From: Antitrichia curtipendula
Taxonomy: Eukaryota; Streptophyta; Bryopsida; Hypnales; Leucodontaceae
Length of the DNA stretch: 64,000 nt
Assembly: GCA_951230915.1 (NCBI GenBank)
Contig: OX579640.1
Coordinates: 16,946,981-17,010,980 of the forward strand
Direction of reading: 5' to 3'
The notes below the pieces were generated by a model. It did not search any database and was not told the origin of the DNA. It saw nothing but the letters and a program-made list of their open reading frames with translations. The position numbers and the translations under genes are program-made. Numbering within the stretch: position 1 is the stretch's first letter; each line of letters begins with the position of its first letter. Of the stretch, positions 58,202 through 64,000 are shown piece after piece.

Positions 58202-59289
58202 TCCCTAAAACCCCGTTTGTCCCCTCGGGGGACAATTTGGGTCCGGGTAGGTTCCTGTGACCTCAGTTTGTAGAGAAATTTTTTGGGATTTTTTGAGGTT
58301 GTGCGGTTTTGCGAGAGCTTTGTGGATATATAATTTTTATTTCAATTGGTGCCCGAGAGAAAAAGTTATGCCAAAAATAGAGTTTGGCGGGCAACACAAA
58401 AAAATCACAGAAAGTCAAAATAAATTTCTTAAATATTTTTTTAAAAATCTATGTCTTTTTGTCTACATTTGAAGCTTTGATTCATTCTATTTGGACTAAT
58501 AATGAAAAAGTTATGGACAATCTTAGTTTTTCGGGCAATCGAAGCATCTTCTTGAAAAAATAACTTTTAGGATTCATTTTTTAATGCAATTTTTACAATT
58601 TTCAGAAATTTTTTTTAGACAAGGTAGAATTTGCTTTCTAGAACAATCTCACCGTTGGGATTATGGTATTTCAATTTTGTCTTAGAGCTATTAACGATTT
58701 AAATATTCCTTCAATCTTGAACCTACTTCTACTTAATAAATTTTTAATGAGTAAAAATTTAGTGTTTTTTTCTTGAATTTTTTTCCTAGATTCTCAACTG
58801 AAGTATTCAACATATAAACTTAGAAAATCAAAATCAACAATATAAAAAGTTTAAGTTAAATAGGTTCAAAGCCCAAAAATCTAGTCAAGCAAGGTGCAAA
58901 AAAACTTGTTTTCTTTACTTTGAATGCAAATATCTTGCAATCTATTTGTTCAAAGTTTCTGAAATTTCTTGCACACATTCTCATACTAGTCTAGTATAAG
59001 ATCCTACGGTTAGATATGCAAAAAACCACAATTTTTATAGTTTTTTCTCTTTGCAATAGAAGTGACAGTTTTGAGTGTGTTTTGAGGGCTATCCCTTGAG
59101 TTGTACTTTGAACTCAAGGGGGCATAACTTTTGCTCCCTTGCACTGATTTAAATAAAAACTATATTCCCACAAAGCTAATTTGATTTTCTATCTTAAAAA
59201 AAATTCAAAAAATCATGTCAAAAATTGAGATCACACAAACCTATCCAAAATCCCAAGAGTCCTTTGCAAGGACTTTGGAATTTTAAGGG
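58202..59289 (+). mobile_element. P2 element, large, with TTAA flanks
   Basis: 1088 bp with TTAA at 58198-58201 and 59290-59293. The left end TCCCTAAAACCCCG leads into the family palindrome GTCCCCTCGGGGGAC and the TTTGGGTCCGGGTAGGTTCC block also seen at 14.2 kb. The last ~200 bp resembles an inverted P2 left end, so this copy may be composite. It shares CTCACCGTTGGGATTATGG-type phrases with 17.9 kb. Confidence 0.7.
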
Positions 59290-59293
59290 TTAA

Positions 59294-60374
59294 TAGGCTC
59301 TTTGAAAAAATGAATTGGCACAAGTGCAGATAACTATCTATTCTCTCTGTATTATAACCTTGAGGCATTGAAATTAAAGAGGTTTAAGCGTTTTGCAGCT
59401 ATAGATTAGATTTGTTGGCAAAAAAAGACTCATTCAAAGAATTACATATTATTGTTTCATTCATTAGAATTCAATGATTAAGTGATACAGACATCCATAG
59501 TTAGTACAAAATAGTGCACATGTACAAAATTGCTAGGTGATGAGCTGGATGGATACAACATTATAAAGACTTCATTGTTTATAGGTTTATATTATATTAA
59601 TAGATTATATTTATGCTGTATGTGTCATTAATCCATTAACCTTAAACCAATGACTTATTAGTTGATGTCCATTTAGATGTATTAACAACTTTGCAAGTAA
59701 ATTTGATATTAGAATTAATCGTAAAGTTCTCCTTAATTTGTACCAAGGGGGTCATAGAAAAGCTTAGCTAAGAACACTGCAAAAGAAACACAACACCAAA
59801 CTCCACCACACCCTAGTTTGGATGCTTCAAGGTGTTTTGACCTATATTTTTTTCAAAGTCCAGTTCGTGATCCCTCAATTTTGCACAAGGCTTTACAAAT
59901 TAATAACTCTATTGTAGCATCCAATCCTCCCTCCACTCTCAAAGTATTGTAGATCACCAACAATACATCTATACTTTTGCATTGATTTTGTACCTTAGAA
60001 TACAGTATCATCACATATTTTCAGACAAAAAATTCAATGAATGGATTCCTCATCATAGTTGCTCACATGTGAGCCTAGGATCTGGCGTGCATGAGCCTTG
60101 GAGCTTAGGTTCCTATATTATGAGTACCTATATTTTAGGTACCTTCCATAGCTATGGGATATTTATATAGGTGTCTATGTTGTAGGTAACTATGTTATAA
60201 GCATCTTCTATCGTTCTATGATGTTTATATTATAGATGCCTAATTATATTATGGGTGTCTATGTTATAGACGCCTTCAATAGTTGTAGAATACCTACTTA
60301 CACCTAGTTTCAAGACTTGTAGGCTCATATTGCTAAGTGGTGCCTTCAACTCAATTGCCTCAGTCTGCAGTAAC
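59294..60374. other. Gene-free spacer
   Basis: Around 60090-60290 a phrase like TATGTTATAGGTACCT/TATGTTATAGACGCCTTC recurs several times, a degenerate repeat of about 25-35 bp. No gene was recognised. Confidence 0.45.
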
Positions 60375-61267
60375 GTAAAACAACCCATTGTGGTCAAATG
60401 ACCCATAGTAGACACCTAAGGAATGATCCCATCATGGTTTTTTCAGATTTTCAGATTTTGGCTTCAATGCATGTCTTATATGACACTAATGGAGTGATTA
60501 GTGACTTCATTAGGAACTTCCAATTTTTTAGTGAGAATTCATTGTAAGAATTGACTTTCTGGGCCTACTTTGTTAGAAAATACTATGATTGCTTTAGGTG
60601 AGCAAAATGAGCATGATGGATTCAAATTTCGTTGGTTCTAAGGTAGTCTACATATTCTTTTGGGCCGTGTTGAATTGAGCACTTCAAAAAGTCATAGCAA
60701 ATTCATACTTTGTCAAAAAAAAGCATAATTTCAATTGCTCTCATTATTTCTCACACTTGCACTAAGGTAATATGCTCTTAAAGCGACCATTTAAGGGTTG
60801 GTCCGCCTTTTTCACAAGCTTGCTTGGACAAAAATATTTTTAGATAATTGTTCACAGAAAGAAAAATAGACGTGGAACCTAACACAACTCATTTTTATAT
60901 TTTTCCAAGCATTTTTGAGTAACTTATACATTCTCAAAGATTCAGGGCATAGGCACCTGTTTGTGAACATAGGTCTTCCAAAATTAGTCCACTTTGCAAC
61001 TTGTAAAGAGATGTGCAGAAATCAAAGACAATGATTAGCTCTTGCAATAATAAAAACAAAATAAAATTCTCGATGCATTCAATTGCTAAACTAGTCCATT
61101 TAAGGATCACCCCACCTCCATTCTCCACCTACAAATAGGGTCGACTTGAAAAAGATGGACGCGTTCAGGGCACACTAACTTATTGTGGGAAATTAAAAAT
61201 AAATAAAAATTCAGCAACCAACATGAGGTCGAACTCCTAAATTCTGACCACAATGGGCTGTTTTTAC
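60375..61267 (+). mobile_element. Inverted-repeat element, GGTAAARTAGCCC family (family I), copy 1, interrupted
   Basis: Ends GTAAAACAACCCATTGTGG and ...CCACAATGGGCTGTTTTTAC. Copy 2 at 62175-62644 matches on the opposite strand. Relative to it, an extra ~400 bp starting TAAGGTAATATGC occupies about 60773-61183, probably a family C insertion. Confidence 0.7.
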
Positions 61268-62174
61268 CTTGATTGTCCAAGTTGCCGTACGCCTCACACG
61301 CACACAACGTGGGCTTGCATATTCTTTCTCTTCAGCCTGACCGTCAGTACGTAGCCCCGAGTTCACCGACAACTGAACCTTCGCAGAGGCAAGGCTAGTT
61401 TTCAGTTTTGAGATTCCCTTCCACCAGAAACAATATCAAATGCCGTCCACGCTCTCGGCCTGTCTGTCGAGACTCGAGACGGATTGAATTTCCACTTCGT
61501 AAGCCAGTTCCTGGATTTATGCAATTCGGGAGTGCCAATTGATTCATGAAGAGGGCAATTGCAACCTGCCATTTGGGTTGGACCTGCTAGTGAGGTTCCA
61601 AATGTGATTATTAGTAGTCGATCAGGAACCTAAAAGACGACTGCTAAATGTGCTAAATTTCTCAAATTTAACACTCTCGTATTCCCATTAATTCTTTGTA
61701 GCTACAAACTGTTTTGGAAGCAGCTAGCTAGGTCTCAAGCTAGAACTCAAGCAGGAATACCGGCAGAAGCTTCATTTTCCCATTTGTAAGCATCTGCACT
61801 AAGGGCCAGCTTACATGTGAGCCCGGTGGGCAAAGAAAGCAACTGAAAGACAAGAATAGTGCCACTGATGATCGGTACGCGAGGGAAGTAGGAGAGAGAG
61901 TTTCACCGATATTAGTGTATTAGACACTGTAGAAAGAGCAGAAAAATGCTTTCTACATTGTGACCTTGTTGACTCCTCCCACCCACCTATACATGTAAAG
62001 AGGCCCTAAGAACGAGGGGAAATAGAGAAATCAAGTTTAGGCAAAGAGAGGAAATTAGTGGCGCATCAATGTATTCCTTGTTGGCAATTCGGGAACCCGA
62101 GATCATCTCCCTGGCCTACACTGTGGTAGGAGTGGAGGTATGATGGGAGCAATTATATGTATAGACTACGGGTA
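61268..62174. other. Spacer, partly GC-richer, no recognised gene
   Basis: 61280-61520 is GC-richer than its surroundings (for example CGTACGCCTCACACGCACAC), but no conserved frame was found. It may be promoter-like or a relic exon. Confidence 0.35.
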
Positions 62175-62644
62175 AGGTAAAATAGCCCATTGTAGTCAGA
62201 ATTAGGAGTTTGACCTCCTGTGGTTGCTGAAAGTTTTTAATTCTTTTTCCCACAGTAGTGCAAGTGTGAAAAACAATGAGAGCAAATGAAATTATGTTTT
62301 TTGGAGAAAGTATGAATTTGTTATGAATTTTTGAAGTGCTCAATTCAACACGGCCCAAAAGAACATGTAGACTACCTTAGAACCGACAAAATTTGAATCC
62401 ATCATGCTCATTTTGCTCACCTAAAGCAGTCATAGTATTTTCTAACAAGGAAGGCCTAGAAAGTCAATTCTTACAATGAATTCTCACTGAAAAATTGGAA
62501 GTTCCTAACGAAGTCACTAATCACTCCATTAGTGTCATGTAAGACATGCATTGAAGCCAAATTTTGAAAATCTGAAGAAATCATGATGGGGTCATTCCCT
62601 AGGTGTCCACTATGGGTCATCTGACCACAATGGGCTACTTTACC
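62175..62644 (-). mobile_element. Family I element, copy 2, inverted
   Basis: 470 bp with ends GGTAAAATAGCCCATTGTAG and, on the other strand, GGTAAAGTAGCCCATTGTGG. It lacks the large insertion of copy 1 and so shows the empty state. Confidence 0.75.
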
Positions 62645-63288
62645 AAATATCAAAGATTATTTCTTTCGTTATAATTGCACCTAGTGACAGATTCAATGTT
62701 GTCACCAACAAAAAAAATATTCCTTTCTATCCCCTCTTTGAATTTTGTCTGTAACTTTTGATTGGAGGCTGAAAATCTCAACAAGATTTTTGGAGATGCA
62801 AGTCATCTTTACTTACCAACTTTTCTTAGTTCAATTTTATTTTTTTAAAAGTTATTCTAAGGTGTGTAAATGAAGTCTTAAATTTCTCTTCAAACACAAT
62901 TTCTACTTTTGACTTAAATATGAGCAATTGAACTGGCCTACTAATTCTAATTTACATAACCCACATGGGTTGTTGTACCTCCTACCACCCCATATGCATA
63001 TAAAGAGCTTCTCTAGTCAATAAAATTTCAATCTAAGTTGAAGATGCCTATGAATCTATGTGAAGTAGTTGCTGCATTCAGTGTTCACAATGAATTAGAA
63101 GATAAATTTCTATAATAAGATTTTTAAGCGACTAAACTTCTTCACATTGTATACCATACTTGGAGCACCTTCTTGGCTTGTCTGTTGGGGGTCACAAAAA
63201 AAGCAATAAGACATTGGTCTCCAAAACCACACCCCAAAATTAGCATTTGGTGCCCTTTTCTGGCACGTCTGTGTGTGGATGCCCCTAA
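62645..63288. other. Gene-free spacer
   Basis: A TATAAA-like stretch (CATATAAAGAGC near 62998) has no convincing gene behind it. Confidence 0.4.
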
Positions 63289-63374
63289 CCCTTCAATGCC
63301 CAGGTAGTGGAGTATGTAGATTTTTTTGTATCGTAAACCGTAGGCCAATTATGGCTGCTAACATCCTGAAGGGG
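63289..63374. mobile_element. Tiny TTAA-type element
   Basis: 86 bp. Left CTAA then CCCTTCAATGCCCAGG; right CATCCTGAAGGGG then TTAA (63375-63378). The inverted ends are short and the left flank has one change. Confidence 0.5.
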
Positions 63375-63479
63375 TTAATGCCCCCCAATTCACTCCTAAT
63401 ACTGGACATTCCAAATGGGTAATTGTGCAAAACACAGGCCCTTTTGGCGGTACCACCTCCATCTCCAGCAGGCAAGACA

Positions 63480-63899
63480 GAGTAGCAACGCTGTCACTTT
63501 CCTTCCTCGCACAAACCCCTCCGTTTTCTACTCCTGCTGCTGCTGCTGCACCATCGTCATCATCACTACTGCAGAGCTACTGACCGGCGCTCTAGCGTCG
63601 TACTTCATCTTCTCGCTGCATCATGGGTGCAACAGAGACGCATGGCGTTGGTCGTGGGCCATCACATGCTCTGGCAGAATCGTTGCAAAAAGAATCTGCG
63701 GAAGACCGGGCCGTGCTGCTGCAAACTTATTGCTTCTTCCCGAATTTCTCAAAACCCGTATCCCGTTTCCGTGGCATGGCCTACCCGACCGCTTCTCAGA
63801 TCTCTTGCCGAAGTGCGTAATTATCGCCTTGCCTTTTGACTACTTCCTTGGACTCGATCTGGCGTTGGAAGTTATTAGTCAAACATTGTTGTGCTAATG
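63480..63899 (+). other. Possible 5' end of an unrecognised gene
   Basis: Composition turns GC-rich, with a CTGCTG/CATCGTCATCATC leader-like stretch. ATG 63623 opens a 65-codon frame (MGATETHGVGRGPSHALAES start) that ends at 63820; an overlapping frame runs to 63897. A GTAATT donor-like site lies at about 63813. The next exons would be beyond the window. No family recognised. Confidence 0.35.
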
Positions 63900-64000
63900 T
63901 GCTGTTTATACCTTCTTCTAAATTTTGAAACAGTCGGATCGACTTCTTTGAGCTAAGCTAGGGATTTCGTGTTTTGGAGTAAGTCCCATGGTCGACTTAG

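Noticed and set aside
1..64000. CRISPR arrays, bacterial operons, riboswitches
   Set aside because: This is eukaryotic nuclear DNA with spliced genes. No regularly spaced repeats with unique spacers were seen; the tandem repeats present are simple micro- or minisatellites.
1..64000. tRNA or rRNA genes
   Set aside because: I looked for TTCGA-type B-boxes with matching acceptor stems and for conserved rRNA cores and found none convincing. A tRNAscan run would be decisive.

Overview
The window is nuclear DNA from a land plant. The genes have plant-type GT-AG introns, and the set includes a plastid terminal oxidase with a chloroplast-like leader and a BAR/SH3 protein of the plant SH3P family. 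The F-box gene with one large coding exon, and an oxidase of what I take to be an algal/bryophyte-type branch, point to a non-seed plant, most likely a moss or other bryophyte. That placement is inference. I see no bacterial, organellar or viral block.

Layout: 1-22 kb has no credible gene and is packed with small inverted-repeat transposons, many nested. 22.4-26.8 kb holds the SH3P-like gene (minus strand), with a long inferred 5'-UTR intron. 26.8-29.5 kb is intergenic. 29.6-30.7 kb holds a three-exon thioredoxin-like gene (minus). 31-35.4 kb is intergenic repeats. 35.5-40.2 kb holds an 11-exon PTOX gene (minus), divergent from an F-box gene at 41.9-43.25 kb (plus). Behind the F-box gene lie a tandem duplication of its tail and a retroelement-like scrap. 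44.7-51.2 kb is gene-free. 51.2-57.2 kb holds a 17-exon FY/WDR33-type polyadenylation factor (minus). 57.8-63.4 kb is again repeats, and a possible gene start lies at 63.5-63.9 kb.

I rebuilt the exon structures by hand from conserved protein sequence and splice sites. The coding lengths come out in frame: SH3P 370 aa, Trx-like 142 aa, PTOX 429 aa, F-box 449 aa, FY 669 aa. The genes do not form a pathway; they are unrelated nuclear genes with separate cell roles: membrane traffic, redox, plastid electron transport, ubiquitin ligase and mRNA 3' ends.

The most striking feature is the transposon fraction. Several families of small elements are flanked by TTAA and begin with CCC or CCCC. One sits inside the TTAA of another element's terminal repeat, so cutting it out in silico restores the older end exactly. 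TTAA targets with CCC termini are the hallmark of piggyBac-type transposition, which I believe is unusual in a land plant. A second set (termini TAAGGTA...TACCTTA) has no visible target duplication. A CACTA element, TA-flanked elements and a Stowaway-like element complete the picture.
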